Assembly: GCA_963805705.1 (NCBI GenBank)
Contig: CAWDVH010000001.1
Span: 2,542,001-2,606,000 of the forward strand
From: CAWDVH01 sp963805705
GTDB taxonomy: Bacteria; Actinomycetota; Actinomycetes; Streptosporangiales; Streptosporangiaceae
DNA length: 64,000 bases
Reading direction: 5' to 3'
Below the pieces are notes generated by a model. The model did no database searches. It had not been told where the DNA came from and saw nothing but the letters and a program-made list of their open reading frames with translations. Positions 8,547-16,991 of this stretch are shown here, one piece after another (the first letter of the stretch is position 1; every line of letters begins with the position of its first letter). Position numbers and translations under genes: made by a program.

Positions 8547-9164
8547 ATGGAAGCGCGGATAGATCAGGTGGCCGGTCGCGCCAACACCTGGATTATCGGC
8601 GATGACGAAGAGGTCATCGTGATCGATCCGGGCGGCGATGCCGCCGAGGTGCTGGCCAAGGTGGGGGAGCGCGAGGTCATCGCCGTCATCTGCACGCATG
8701 GCCATGTCAGCCACGCGAAGTCTGCGTTCGCCGTGGCCGAGCGAGATGAGGCGCCAGTGGCGGCGCATCCCGAGGACCGGGTGTTCTGGCGCGAGGTGCA
8801 TCCGGGCGAAGAGCCCGACATCAAGATGGAAGATGGCGGTGTCTTCGAGGTGGCCGACGTCGCCCTTGAGGTCATCCATGCTCCCGGCCACAGTCCGGGC
8901 TCGGTCTGCCTCTACTGCGAGGGCCTGGGCGTCGTGTTCACCGGCGACGTCCTGACCGCCAGCGGACCGGTGGCCAGGGACGACGGGTTCCCCGACTTCT
9001 CCAGGCAGCTGAGCTCGATCGGCGCCCACGTGCTGACCCTGCCGGGGAACACCAGGGTGCTGCCCGGGCACGGCGAGGAATTCACCGTGGCCGCCGCCGA
9101 GAAGCGCTTTGACTCGTGGGTATCGGCCGGTCCCGCGGGATTTGCCGCCAACGAGGCGGAGTAG
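8547..9164 (+). CDS. metallo-beta-lactamase-fold hydrolase with altered HxHxDH motif
   Basis: The 205-residue protein has the MBL architecture: VIDPGG near residue 27, THGHVSH (50-56), HAPGHSPGSVCLY, FTGDVL and LPGHGEE. In glyoxalase II-like members the first motif is HxHxDH; here it is H51-G-H53-V-S55-H56, so the Asp is a Ser. This could change metal binding or indicate reduced activity. ATG 8547 has AGG five bases upstream (GGCAGGTCCGC then ATG). Last gene of the PHP-small ORF-MBL group. Substrate unknown. Confidence 0.83.
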   Translation: MEARIDQVAGRANTWIIGDDEEVIVIDPGGDAAEVLAKVGEREVIAVICTHGHVSHAKSAFAVAERDEAPVAAHPEDRVFWREVHPGEEPDIKMEDGGVFEVADVALEVIHAPGHSPGSVCLYCEGLGVVFTGDVLTASGPVARDDGFPDFSRQLSSIGAHVLTLPGNTRVLPGHGEEFTVAAAEKRFDSWVSAGPAGFAANEAE

Positions 9165-9272
9165 CCGCAAACGGCAGCTCTTCCCTCCCCTCGTCCACGC
9201 CTGCGGGTCCCATCCGCTGTGGGTCTTCGGTTTGGCTTTGCGCTCGGGTTTTCCGGCGGCCAGGATGGTCAC

Positions 9273-10178
9273 GTGGAGCAGCTCGGTTTTGACGGCATGC
9301 CGCGACGGCTGTACTCGTGCACGCCCACTCGGCTGAGCACCTGGCTGGACTGCCCGCGCCGGTACCGGATGACCTACCTGGACCGGCCGCCGCCATCCAA
9401 GGGCCCGCCGTGGGCCCACAACAGCCTCGGCGCCAGCATCCACAACGCCCTGGCCGGATGGTGGCGGCTGCCGCTTCGGGAGCGCAGTGTCGCGTCCGCC
9501 GGTGCGCTGCTGGACCGCGGCTGGCTCACCGATGGGTACGCCGACGATGCCCAGTCGACGCTGCACCGGCGCCGGGCCAGGACCATGGTCGAGGCCTATG
9601 TGACCGGCCTTGATCCGGGCCGCGAACCGCTGGGCGTGGAGCGCACGGTGGCCACCAAGACGGACCTGATTGCGTTCTCGGGCCGGATCGACCGGCTAGA
9701 TGACCGTCCTGAGCTCGGTGAGCTTGTGGTCGTGGACTACAAGACCGGCAGGCACCTGCTGACCGTCGATGACGCGCGCGCCTCGCTGCCGCTCGCGCTC
9801 TACGCGCTGGCCGCCGAGCGGGTCATGCGGCGGCCGTGCCGGCGGGTGGAGCTGCATCACCTGCCGACCGGGCGCGTGCTGGCGTGGGAGCATACGCCAG
9901 AGTCGCTGCTCAGGCAGCTGCGCCGGGCCGAGGATATCGCCGCGGAGTGCGCTGCGGCGGATGAGCGGTTCCGGGACGGGATGGGTGACGGGAGTGTCGA
10001 CGAGGTCTTCCCGCCGCGTCCCGGCTCATGGTGCGGCTGGTGCGACTTCCGGGCTCACTGCCCGGAGGGCGACTCGGCCGCGGTGCCGCGGCGTCCCTGG
10101 GACGGGCTCGCGTCCACCGCCGACGCCAAAGACGGTCACGTCGGACTTTCCGCCGCCGGGAGTGCCCCGCTGGAGTGA
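9273..10178 (+). CDS. RecB-like PD-(D/E)XK nuclease with Fe-S cysteines
   Basis: The 301-residue protein starts with a motif near SCTPTRLSTWLDCPRRYR, has the nuclease core GRIDRL and VVDYKTG, and ends with CGWCDFRAHC. One N-terminal Cys plus three C-terminal Cys matches the AddB/Cas4-type 4Fe-4S staple. It probably acts in DNA repair. GTG 9273 is the likely start, with AGG at 9262-9264. The stop TGA (10176-10178) lies inside the first unit of an 18-base tandem array, and the last 43 bases overlap the convergent hydrolase gene. Confidence 0.85.
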   Translation: MEQLGFDGMPRRLYSCTPTRLSTWLDCPRRYRMTYLDRPPPSKGPPWAHNSLGASIHNALAGWWRLPLRERSVASAGALLDRGWLTDGYADDAQSTLHRRRARTMVEAYVTGLDPGREPLGVERTVATKTDLIAFSGRIDRLDDRPELGELVVVDYKTGRHLLTVDDARASLPLALYALAAERVMRRPCRRVELHHLPTGRVLAWEHTPESLLRQLRRAEDIAAECAAADERFRDGMGDGSVDEVFPPRPGSWCGWCDFRAHCPEGDSAAVPRRPWDGLASTADAKDGHVGLSAAGSAPLE

Positions 10179-11167
10179 TCCGCCCCGCGGGAGTGATCCG
10201 CCCCGCGGGAGTGATCCGCCCCGCGGGAATGACCACCCGCCGTCGGGGCGGGCCGTCGTCGCTCGCGCCGCTCCGCCGCGTTCCAGAACGTGGTCAGCGT
10301 GCTGGCCGTCGTCTCCGGAGCCTCTACGGCCGGAGAATGCGCCGCGCCGGGAATGCAGACGCGCTGGGCATTCAGCCGCCTGGCCATCCGGTCCTGGATG
10401 GCTGGCAGCCAGGCATCGTCGTTTTCCCCGTAAATCACCAGGATCTGGGCGCCCAGATGGGCTAGCTCCCTGGTCCGGTCAGGGCAGCCGAGAAGATAGC
10501 GGCCCATCATGATGAGCCCCACCGGGCTGTTGCGCAGAGTGCGCTCGCGCAGGAACGTGATGATGTGGGCCGGGGTGCCGTCGGCCTTGGCCTGCGGCCC
10601 GAGGTGATCGTCCCACAGCTGCCGGATCTTCTCGCTCAGTTCGCCCACGTCATCACCGCCGGCCTCGCCCTGCGGGTCAAGCTCGGCCAGTATCTGGCGC
10701 AATATTGCTGCCCTCTGGCCGCCAATGCTCGACGGACCCGACCCGAGCAGGGTCAGCGAGAGAATCCGTGCCGTCCTGGCCAGCATCGCCTGCCGCGCGA
10801 CCAGGCCGCCCAGCGAGTGGCCGAGCAGGTGCACCCCGGCGTCATCCTCGGTGATCTGGCGGGTGACGGCGGCGACATCGGCGGCCAGCTCATCGGGGGA
10901 GTAGATCCTGCGGTCGGCCCCGCCCTCGCTCTCGTACTGGCCGCGCATGTCGATGGCGATCACCCTGCGTCCGGCGGCAGCGAGCGGCGGCAGGACGGGC
11001 AGGAAGTCTTCCTTGCTGCCGGTGTAACCGGGCAGCAGTAGTGCGGGCTGACGCTCGCACACGCCTCGGGCTGGAGTGGCCTCCAGCGCAGCGAAACTGC
11101 CGCGCGCGGTCTGAATGCGGCCATGACGAACTCGATCTGGCCGCTCGAGGGATCTGGGGGTGCTCAC
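10136..11167 (-). CDS. alpha/beta-fold hydrolase
   Basis: The 343-residue protein shows LLPGYTGSKEDF (oxyanion region), nucleophile elbow GHSLGG, acid loop YGENDDAW and GAAHSPAVEAPE with the likely catalytic His, all in canonical order. Substrate unknown. GTG 11167 is the only reasonable start. The C-terminus contains three copies of SRGADH encoded by an 18-base array shared antisense with the RecB-like gene's end; these residues lie outside the fold and are likely a by-product of the repeat. Confidence 0.85.
   Translation of the reverse strand: MSTPRSLERPDRVRHGRIQTARGSFAALEATPARGVCERQPALLLPGYTGSKEDFLPVLPPLAAAGRRVIAIDMRGQYESEGGADRRIYSPDELAADVAAVTRQITEDDAGVHLLGHSLGGLVARQAMLARTARILSLTLLGSGPSSIGGQRAAILRQILAELDPQGEAGGDDVGELSEKIRQLWDDHLGPQAKADGTPAHIITFLRERTLRNSPVGLIMMGRYLLGCPDRTRELAHLGAQILVIYGENDDAWLPAIQDRMARRLNAQRVCIPGAAHSPAVEAPETTASTLTTFWNAAERRERRRPAPTAGGHSRGADHSRGADHSRGADHSSGALPAAESPT
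10173..10226. repeat. 18-bp tandem array, 3 units, covering a stop codon
   Basis: Three exact units of gagtgatccgccccgcgg, followed by a degenerate start of a fourth. The first unit supplies the stop codon (TGA 10176-10178) of the RecB-like gene; each further unit repeats that TGA. On the other strand the array encodes SRGADH repeats at the end of the hydrolase. Confidence 0.95.
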
Positions 11168-11222
11168 GGGGTGGCAGCCTACCGAGTTAGATAAAGCCCT
11201 TTTTCGCCCGAATACCGCAAAG

Positions 11223-11248
11223 CCAGCCTAAGACCCGGGTCTAGCTGG
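11223..11248. other. imperfect palindrome between helicase and hydrolase genes
   Basis: A perfect 12-base core, agacccgggtct (11231-11242), is flanked by near-complementary ccag/ctgg ends. It lies in the 124-base gap between two minus-strand genes. It could be a terminator stem for the helicase transcript or an operator. No T-run follows it on the minus strand, so the function is unresolved. Confidence 0.4.
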
Positions 11249-11261
11249 AAGCTCCCCTGTC

Positions 11262-11296
11262 CGTCTTTGCAGATCATCCGTTCTTCGCAGATTATC
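11262..11296. repeat. 17/18-bp imperfect repeat at helicase 3' end
   Basis: Two imperfect units (cgtctttgcagatcatc, then an 18-base version with ttcgcagattatc) plus a partial third. The unit carrying TTA 11292-11294 is the helicase TAA stop. The repeat extends past the gene into the intergenic DNA. Confidence 0.6.
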
Positions 11297-13112
11297 CGTC
11301 TTCGCTGACCGCAGTCGTCGCCTGTCCGGCGGCGCGGGCACTGTCGCGCAACTCGCGGGCGCGACCGCGCGGTGCGCGACGGCGGCGCTTGATGCGTGGT
11401 GCGGCTTCATCTGCCGCGCTCGCGCTATCTGCGCCCCCGGTCTTGTTCCGGCTGTTCTTGTTCCGGCTGTCTGCGGATCCGCCGCCCGCGGCCGGCTGGC
11501 CGGGACCATCCTGCTGATCCTGGCCACGGGCGCTCGCCGGGGCCCCCGCCCTGGTCCGGTGACGCACTCGCTGACCGCGCTGGCCAGCCTCGCGTCCGGC
11601 GCCGTCGCGTCCACTGCCGTCGCGTCCGGTGCCGTCGCGTCCGGTGCCGTCGCCCTGGCCGGTGCGATGCCGCGATCCGCGGTCCCCGGCCTTCGCGCCG
11701 CGGTCCCGCAGGCCCGTTCCGGCCTGCGAGCGAGTGCGGCCTGTTTCGCCGATGTCTTCCAGGTCCTCGGCCTCCAGGCCAACCCGCTCGCGCATCGCGC
11801 GGGGCAGCGTTCCCGTGGCGCCCTGCGGTATGCCGAGGGCGCTGTACAGGTGATCGGAGGTCGAGTACGTCTCGAGCGGCTCCGGCAGGCCAAGCTTCAG
11901 CGTGTCGTTGATGAGCTTCCAGCGCTGAATGTCGTGCCAGTCCACGAAGGTCACCGCCACGCCGGTCTTGCCGGCCCGGCCGGTCCGGCCGATGCGGTGC
12001 AGGTATGCCTTCTCGTCCTCCGGGCATTCGTGGTTCACGACGTGGGTGACGTCGTCGACGTCGAGCCCGCGGGCCGCGACGTCGGTAGCGACCAGCACAT
12101 CGACCTTCCCGCTCCTGAACGCCCGCATGGCCCGCTCACGCTGGCTCTGGCCAAGGTCGCCGTGGACCGGCGCGGCGGCGAAGCCACGCGTGGTCAGCGC
12201 CGTTGCCACCTGATCGCAGGCCCGTCTCGTCCGGCAGAACACGATGGTCAGGCCGCGCCCCTCGGCCTGCAGCACCCGGGCGAGCACCTCGATCTTGTCC
12301 ATCTGATGGGCGCGGAATACATGCTGCTCAGTGCTGGGTACGTGCGCGGGCTCGTCGTGCTGCTCGGCCCGGATATGGACCGGGCGACTCAGATGACGCC
12401 GCGCGAGCGTGACAACTTCTCCGGGCATCGTGGCGGAGAACAGCATGGTCTGCCGCTGCTGCGGCGTGAGCCGCAGGATCTTCTCCACGTCGGGCAGGAA
12501 CCCGAGATCGAGCATCTTGTCGGCCTCGTCGAGTACGAGCGCGCGGACCCGCGATAGGTCCAGGTGACCCTGGCGGGACAGGTCGAGCAGCCGGCCGGGG
12601 GTGCCCACGACGATGTCGACAGTGGCGAGTGCCTCAATCTGCGGCTCGTAGGCGCGACCGCCATAGAGCGTGACCACCTTGGCGCCCATCCGAGAGCCCG
12701 CGATCCGCAGGTCATCGGCGACCTGCATGGCCAGTTCCCTGGTCGGGACCACGATGAGGGCACGCGGGGCGGCGGCCACCTTGGCACCCGGTATGTCGTT
12801 CAGGTGTTGCAGGATCGGGACGCCGAACGCCAGTGTCTTGCCCGTTCCGGTCCTGGCCTGGCCGATGAGGTCATGACCGTCGAGCGCGATCGGCAGCGTG
12901 AGGGCCTGGATCGGAAAGGCGGTGGTAATCCCTTCGGCCTCAAGAGCCGCGCAGATGGGCTCGTCAATCCCGAAGTCACGAAACGTTTTCTCACTCGCCG
13001 GAAGCTGTGCGGCTTCCGGCCCTGCGGCCTCCGGATCGACGTCCTCCGGTCCTTCAACCTCCGGCTCGTCTTGCACGGGCCACGTATGTGTTGTCAGGGC
13101 TTCCGCCTCCAT
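11292..13112 (-). CDS. DEAD-box ATP-dependent RNA helicase
   Basis: The 606-residue protein has the full helicase core: Q motif (FRDFGI...PIQ), motif I ARTGTGKT (86-93), PTRELA, DEAD (195-198), SAT (226-228), VATDVAARGLD and HRIGRTGR (372-379). The tail from about residue 440 is Gly/Arg/Asp-rich with RDGTG-type repeats encoded by a 15-base array, a probable RNA-binding tail as in RhlE/DeaD proteins. It unwinds RNA in ribosome assembly or decay. ATG 13112 is the first Met. The N-terminal 40 residues are acidic. It is divergent from the ferritin-like gene. Confidence 0.93.
   Translation of the reverse strand: MEAEALTTHTWPVQDEPEVEGPEDVDPEAAGPEAAQLPASEKTFRDFGIDEPICAALEAEGITTAFPIQALTLPIALDGHDLIGQARTGTGKTLAFGVPILQHLNDIPGAKVAAAPRALIVVPTRELAMQVADDLRIAGSRMGAKVVTLYGGRAYEPQIEALATVDIVVGTPGRLLDLSRQGHLDLSRVRALVLDEADKMLDLGFLPDVEKILRLTPQQRQTMLFSATMPGEVVTLARRHLSRPVHIRAEQHDEPAHVPSTEQHVFRAHQMDKIEVLARVLQAEGRGLTIVFCRTRRACDQVATALTTRGFAAAPVHGDLGQSQRERAMRAFRSGKVDVLVATDVAARGLDVDDVTHVVNHECPEDEKAYLHRIGRTGRAGKTGVAVTFVDWHDIQRWKLINDTLKLGLPEPLETYSTSDHLYSALGIPQGATGTLPRAMRERVGLEAEDLEDIGETGRTRSQAGTGLRDRGAKAGDRGSRHRTGQGDGTGRDGTGRDGSGRDGAGREAGQRGQRVRHRTRAGAPASARGQDQQDGPGQPAAGGGSADSRNKNSRNKTGGADSASAADEAAPRIKRRRRAPRGRARELRDSARAAGQATTAVSEDG
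11591..11650. repeat. 15-bp tandem array, 4 units, inside helicase tail
   Basis: Four units of cgcgtccggtgccgt type (one divergent, cgcgtccactgccgt), in frame on the minus strand, encoding GRDGT/GRDGS repeats of the basic helicase tail. Confidence 0.9.
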
Positions 13113-13427
13113 CGGTGCCCGCGATCGGCCAGGCGCTATTGCGCCCTGCGTCTGAACGCGGACTAGCTCTTAGCTCCTCCGGCGGGACGGATTGCGCCGT
13201 CGCGGCACGACGCTCGCCGTGCTCTCGCGAAGAAGAGGGTGACGCGACGCTCGCGAGCGTCCCGGTGCTTGTGCGTACCAGGGAACCCATCGGCAATTAT
13301 CGCGTCTTGCATTCCATGTAACACGGTCAGGGGGTGTCACATTCCTAACACAGATTCAGGAACAGTCTAGCAACTCACGCTGGCCAGGCACGCAGGCGCG
13401 CCACGGGCGGGTTGTTACGCTGCGCTT
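13113..13427. other. 315-bp divergent intergenic region
   Basis: It separates the helicase (minus) and the ferritin-like gene (plus), so it should hold promoters for both. The stretch 13295-13370 is less GC-rich and contains TTGCAT and a gtgtcac/taacac-type segment, but I could not define a convincing -35/-10 pair. No coding region or structured RNA was recognised. Confidence 0.4.
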
Positions 13428-14267
13428 GTGACCGAGCAAGCTTCTGCGCCGGACGAGGCAATCCTGGACCAGCCATCGCCGGACCCGGCCGCCCTGTCCG
13501 CGCCTGCCCCGGCCGCCCCGTCCGCGCCTGCCCCGGCCGCCCCGTCCGCGCCCGTCCCGGCCGCCCCGTCCGCGCCCGTCCCGGCCGCCGCCTCTGTGCC
13601 CGCCCCGGCCGGCCCGTCGGCGGCTGCTCCGGATGGCGTACTCGACCTGCTTGGCCTGCTGGCCTACGCCTCCCTCGTGGCCTTCTTCCGGCTCGGCGAC
13701 GACGCAGCTCTGGCCACCGAGCTGGTGGACAAGGCAGCGCTGGCCGAGATGGCCGTTGCCCAGTTCGGTCACTTCCAGCTGCTGCGCAGCCACATCGAGG
13801 GGATGCACGCCGATCCGGCGGCGGCCATGCAGCCATTCGTGGCCGCGGTCGACGCTTTCCATGCCAGAACCGCCCCGTCCGACTGGCTGGAGGGCCTCGT
13901 CAAGGCATACGTGGGGGACGGGATAGCCGCCGATTTCTACCGGATGGTCGCCGATCTGCTGGACCCTGCGACTCGATCGCTGGTGCTGGCGGTGCTCGCA
14001 GACACCGGGCACGCGGAGTTTGCTACCACGCGGGTACGCGAGGCGATCGACGCTGATCCTTCGGTCGCAGGCCGCCTCGCGCTCTGGGCGCGGCGCCTGG
14101 TGGGCGAGGCGCTTGGCCAGGCTCAGCGGGTAGCTGCCGACGCAGAGCCACTCGCCCGCCTGCTGGCGGGCGGAACTCCGGCCCAGCTCGGCGAGGTCGG
14201 CCGGATGTTCGCCCGGCTCACCGATTCGCACGAGCGGCGTATGGCGAACCTGGGCCTGGCCAACTAG
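13428..14267 (+). CDS. ferritin-like-fold protein, MiaE-like (tRNA hydroxylase-related)
   Basis: The 279-residue protein has a Pro/Ala-rich N-terminal 65 residues built from an APSAPAPA-type repeat, then an all-helical ferritin-like domain with helices such as LVDKAALAEMAVAQFGHFQLL and a later DTGHAEFA segment that could supply Glu/His metal ligands. It belongs with the MiaE_2-type actinobacterial family that sits beside DUF3107 and TetR genes, as here. The biochemical role of this actinobacterial branch is not established. GTG 13428 is the start. Confidence 0.72.
   Translation: MTEQASAPDEAILDQPSPDPAALSAPAPAAPSAPAPAAPSAPVPAAPSAPVPAAASVPAPAGPSAAAPDGVLDLLGLLAYASLVAFFRLGDDAALATELVDKAALAEMAVAQFGHFQLLRSHIEGMHADPAAAMQPFVAAVDAFHARTAPSDWLEGLVKAYVGDGIAADFYRMVADLLDPATRSLVLAVLADTGHAEFATTRVREAIDADPSVAGRLALWARRLVGEALGQAQRVAADAEPLARLLAGGTPAQLGEVGRMFARLTDSHERRMANLGLAN
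13491..13586. repeat. 24-bp tandem array, 4 units, coding
   Basis: Four near-exact 24-base units beginning gccccgtccgcgcc, plus a decayed fifth to 13610. In frame with the ferritin-like gene they encode (APSAP[AV]PA)n, lengthening a disordered linker. Confidence 0.92.
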
Positions 14268-14285
14268 CGTCCATGCTCACCTGAG

Positions 14286-14410
14286 TCAGCTGCTGCCGAA
14301 GGTCGCCGCTGTCAGCTGCTGCCGGAGGTCGCCGGAGTCAGCTGCTGCCGAAGGTCGCCGGAATCAGCTGCTGCCGAAGCGCACCGCAGTCAGCTGCTGC
14401 CGAACCCGAT
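14286..14410. repeat. 26-bp tandem array, 5 units, over the DUF3107 stop
   Basis: Units start at 14286, 14312, 14338, 14364 and 14390, exactly 26 bases apart, each beginning tcagctgctgccg. The last copy contains the 3' end and TGA stop of DUF3107 (read on the minus strand); four extra copies extend into the convergent intergenic DNA. The period is not a multiple of three. Confidence 0.95.
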
Positions 14411-14614
14411 CCGGCGGGGCTCCGCGCCACCTATCTCGACGTAGGCGATCTTGTCGGCCAGCACCAGGACCTTGCCGCCTTTTTCGTCCGTCAGGACGAA
14501 GACGCCGTCATCGGCTACAGCTGCTTTCAGAGCGCGCTCGATCTCTTCGAAAGATGAACTGGTCTCCATCTCGAGCTCACGGGGCACGGACTGAATTCCG
14601 ATCTTGACTTCCAC
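14390..14614 (-). CDS. DUF3107 family protein
   Basis: The 74-residue protein (VEVKIGIQSVPRELEME start, GGKVLVLADKIAYVEIG core) matches the short conserved actinobacterial DUF3107 family of unknown function. GTG 14614 has a strong GAGGAG upstream. It lies downstream of a TetR gene on the same strand and faces the MiaE-like gene, the standard neighbourhood of this family. The last codons GFGSS-stop form one unit of a 26-base array. Confidence 0.88.
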   Translation of the reverse strand: MEVKIGIQSVPRELEMETSSSFEEIERALKAAVADDGVFVLTDEKGGKVLVLADKIAYVEIGGAEPRRIGFGSS

Positions 14615-14706
14615 GGCTCTCCTCTCGCCCAGCCGAGGCTAACCGCTCACCTGGCCGCCGGATGCGAACTGGGAGCATGCGGGCTACGCCGCGAGCGAAA
14701 CCACGA

Positions 14707-15327
14707 TCAGCCGGTCAGGGGCCATCCGCTGATACCACGCCAGGCGAGCCTGGCGATCAGCTGCTCAGCGGCGTCCTTGGGGATCGCGCGATCGGAGCTT
14801 AGCCAGTACCTCGAGCTGACCTGGGCCATCCCGACCAGGGCCATGCCCAGTAGCGCGGCCTCGTCGTCACCGAGCCCGGCGTCCTCCCGGATGAACTGGC
14901 TTACCATGTCCGCGCACTCGCGCATGCTTCGGTCCAGCCGCTGCCGGACCGCGGGCTCATTGCTCAGGTCAGACTCGAAAACCAGCCGGAATGCCTCACC
15001 GCTGGTACCGACGAAATCAAAGAACGCCTTGAACGTGGCGGGTACCCGCTGCCTGTTGTCGGTCGTCGAGGCGAGCGCGTCCCGCACGATCCCGCCGAGC
15101 TCATCCACGCTCTCGTCCAGCAGCGCCAGGTACAGCTCGAGCTTGCCGGGGAAATGCTGGTAGAGCACGGGCTTGCTGACCCCGGCCCGGTCGGCGATGT
15201 CGTCCATGGCGGCGGCGTGGTACCCCTGCGCGACGAAGACTTCCTGCGCGGCTCCGAGGAGCTGCCTGCGTCTGGCAGATCTCGGCATCCGCGTGCTGAC
15301 CGGCCTGGTCTGCGGCGATGCGGTCAA
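14707..15327 (-). CDS. TetR/AcrR-family transcriptional regulator
   Basis: The 206-residue protein has an N-terminal helix-turn-helix (AMDDIADRAGVSKPVLYQHF) typical of TetR proteins and a helical ligand-binding domain. It resembles the widely conserved actinobacterial TetR regulator next to DUF3107. TTG 15327 is used because homologues carry a similar 13-residue lead; ATG 15288 is an alternative. Target and ligand unknown; likely autoregulation from the 180-base upstream gap. Confidence 0.85.
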   Translation of the reverse strand: MTASPQTRPVSTRMPRSARRRQLLGAAQEVFVAQGYHAAAMDDIADRAGVSKPVLYQHFPGKLELYLALLDESVDELGGIVRDALASTTDNRQRVPATFKAFFDFVGTSGEAFRLVFESDLSNEPAVRQRLDRSMRECADMVSQFIREDAGLGDDEAALLGMALVGMAQVSSRYWLSSDRAIPKDAAEQLIARLAWRGISGWPLTG

Positions 15328-15491
15328 GACAAGTCTCCGAACGTGTGGCCCTGCGGTGAATGTGCGCCCTCTCAGTCATCCTACGACCGGTCAGCACGCC
15401 TGCCGATGTGACAGCGGGTAAGGGGCCTGACCTGAATCAGCGGAATCGCGGGGCGCGAGGCAAGCTGGCGCACGGGCGCGAAGCTGGCTGT

Positions 15492-15523
15492 CTCAGCGGT
15501 CGTCGTCCTCAGCGGTAGTCGTC
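15492..15523. repeat. 16-bp tandem duplication over a stop codon
   Basis: Two units, ctcagcggtcgtcgtc and ctcagcggtagtcgtc. The second contains the TGA stop (15509-15511 on the minus strand) of the small acidic protein gene; the first repeats it downstream. Confidence 0.85.
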
Positions 15524-15742
15524 CTCCGGGAGGTCGAGGCCACGGGCCTGCTCGGCCACGTCGGCCTCATCTGCCTCCAGCGGAACGCCGGGAACCTGGC
15601 TGCTGGCCGACTCGCTGCGGCCAGACTCGCTGAGGGCAGACTCGTCGAGGTCGAGCTCGCGCGCCTCATCGGGCCCCGGGATAACCTCCTGATGCTGCTC
15701 GAGCGAGTCAGCTACCGGCTCTTCAAGGTTCCTGTCGCTCAC
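15509..15742 (-). CDS. small acidic conserved actinobacterial protein, unknown function
   Basis: The 77-residue, Glu/Asp-rich product has no cysteines or hydrophobic helix and ends LEADEADVAEQARGLDLPEDDYR-like, resembling short acidic proteins found in other actinomycetes. GTG 15742 has a perfect AAGGAGG six bases upstream, the best ribosome site in this part of the window, so it is surely translated. It lies upstream of the TetR gene on the same strand. It is predicted disordered and its function is unknown. Confidence 0.68.
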   Translation of the reverse strand: MSDRNLEEPVADSLEQHQEVIPGPDEARELDLDESALSESGRSESASSQVPGVPLEADEADVAEQARGLDLPEDDYR

Positions 15743-15846
15743 CTGCCGCCTCCTTAGCTGGTCGGGTCGTCGAACCTAGTGCCGAACCGGTGATCCGGAC
15801 AACACTGCTTGTATCAGTACCCGATCTGGCGGGGTAGGAAGAAGTC

Positions 15847-15942
15847 ATGCACAGCATGCGGAAGGACGTTATCTCCTTCGGCCAGGTTCTGATCTCAGCG
15901 CAGCTCTATGCATCGACAGGCCAGCCGGATATCGCGTCATGA
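15847..15942 (+). CDS. 31-codon upstream ORF, possibly coupled to the hydrolase
   Basis: ATG 15847 is preceded by taggaagaagtc, a good ribosome site, and the frame reads MHSMRKDVISFGQVLISAQL and onward to TGA 15940-15942. That stop overlaps the ATG (15939) of the hydrolase gene in an ATGA arrangement typical of translational coupling. The hydrolase itself lacks a good ribosome site. It could be a leader peptide or a chance ORF; no homologue is known to me. Confidence 0.35.
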   Translation: MHSMRKDVISFGQVLISAQLYASTGQPDIAS

Positions 15943-16973
15943 TCGATCCGATTCCGGCCTGGCCGGGTCAGCTCGTCGGGCTCGGCACCGGCGAGGTCTT
16001 CGTGCGTACCGCCCCCGCGGCAGCGGACGCGCAATCCGCCGTGTTCGTCCACGGGCTTGGCGGATCATCGCAGAACTGGACCGACCTGATGGATCTGCTG
16101 CGGCAGCCGCCCGCCAGCGACTCAGCTGGGGCCGTCCTGGCCTGCGAGGCACTTGATCTGCCGGGATTCGGGCTCTCGCCTGTTCCCGCCGACCGGGACT
16201 ACTCCGTCACCGCGCAGGCGGCGGCGGTCATCGCGCTGATCGACAAACGCGGACGCTGGCCCGTACATCTGGTCGGCAACTCGCTGGGCGGTGCGATCTG
16301 CACCCGGGTGGCTGGCCGCCGGCCTGATCTGGTGCGGACGCTCACGCTGATCTCCCCGGCACTGCCGGACCTGCGGCCGCGCCTTCTCCCGATGCGAGTG
16401 GCGGTCCTGGCCGTGCCCGGCGTCGGCCCGTGGGTGATGAACCGGGTTCAGCAGCTGCCGGCCGAAGACCGGAGCTCAAGAACGATCAAGGATGTCTACC
16501 AGGACCCGGGCCTGATGCACGAGCTGCGCCGCACCGCGGAGACGGCGGAGCTTTCGCGGCGTGACGAGCTCGGTTACGCCAACGAGGTCCTGCTCGGTTC
16601 CGCGCGCAGCCTGGTGGCGGAGTACCTGCGGCGCGGGCCCGGATCGCTGTGGCGCGATGCCGCCAGGGTCACCGCTCCCACCCTGATCATCCACGGCAGC
16701 CACGATCGCCTGGTCAATCCCGCGATGGCCGGGAAGGCGGCGCGGCAGTTCCGGAACGCGAAAGTCGTGGTGCTGTCGCGCATAGGGCATGTCGCGATGA
16801 TGGAACGGCCGGACCTGGTGGCCAGGGAGATCCGCGAGCTGCTGGCCACCACGGCTGCCACGGCTGCCACGACTGCCATCAGCACCACAGCCACCGGCAG
16901 CATCAGCACCAGCACCAGCAGCACCGCTGCGGCTGGCACCACGACCGGCGCCGCGCCTGCCGCGCATGGTTGA
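15939..16973 (+). CDS. alpha/beta-fold hydrolase
   Basis: The 344-residue protein has HGLGGSSQNW, nucleophile elbow GNSLGG, acid loop HGSHDRLV and IGHVAMMERP with the catalytic His, in order. It resembles esterase/peptidase-like members near the TetR/DUF3107 block of actinomycetes. The C-terminal 45 residues are Thr/Ala/Ser low complexity made of short DNA repeats and lie outside the fold. ATG 15939 overlaps the stop of an upstream 31-codon ORF. Substrate unknown. Confidence 0.84.
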   Translation: MIDPIPAWPGQLVGLGTGEVFVRTAPAAADAQSAVFVHGLGGSSQNWTDLMDLLRQPPASDSAGAVLACEALDLPGFGLSPVPADRDYSVTAQAAAVIALIDKRGRWPVHLVGNSLGGAICTRVAGRRPDLVRTLTLISPALPDLRPRLLPMRVAVLAVPGVGPWVMNRVQQLPAEDRSSRTIKDVYQDPGLMHELRRTAETAELSRRDELGYANEVLLGSARSLVAEYLRRGPGSLWRDAARVTAPTLIIHGSHDRLVNPAMAGKAARQFRNAKVVVLSRIGHVAMMERPDLVAREIRELLATTAATAATTAISTTATGSISTSTSSTAAAGTTTGAAPAAHG

Positions 16974-16991
16974 CCGGCCGCAGGTCAGCCC

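Noticed and set aside
14286..14410. Possible CRISPR array
   Set aside because: Units are contiguous at a 26-base period without unique spacers, and no cas genes are near; the same holds for all other arrays.
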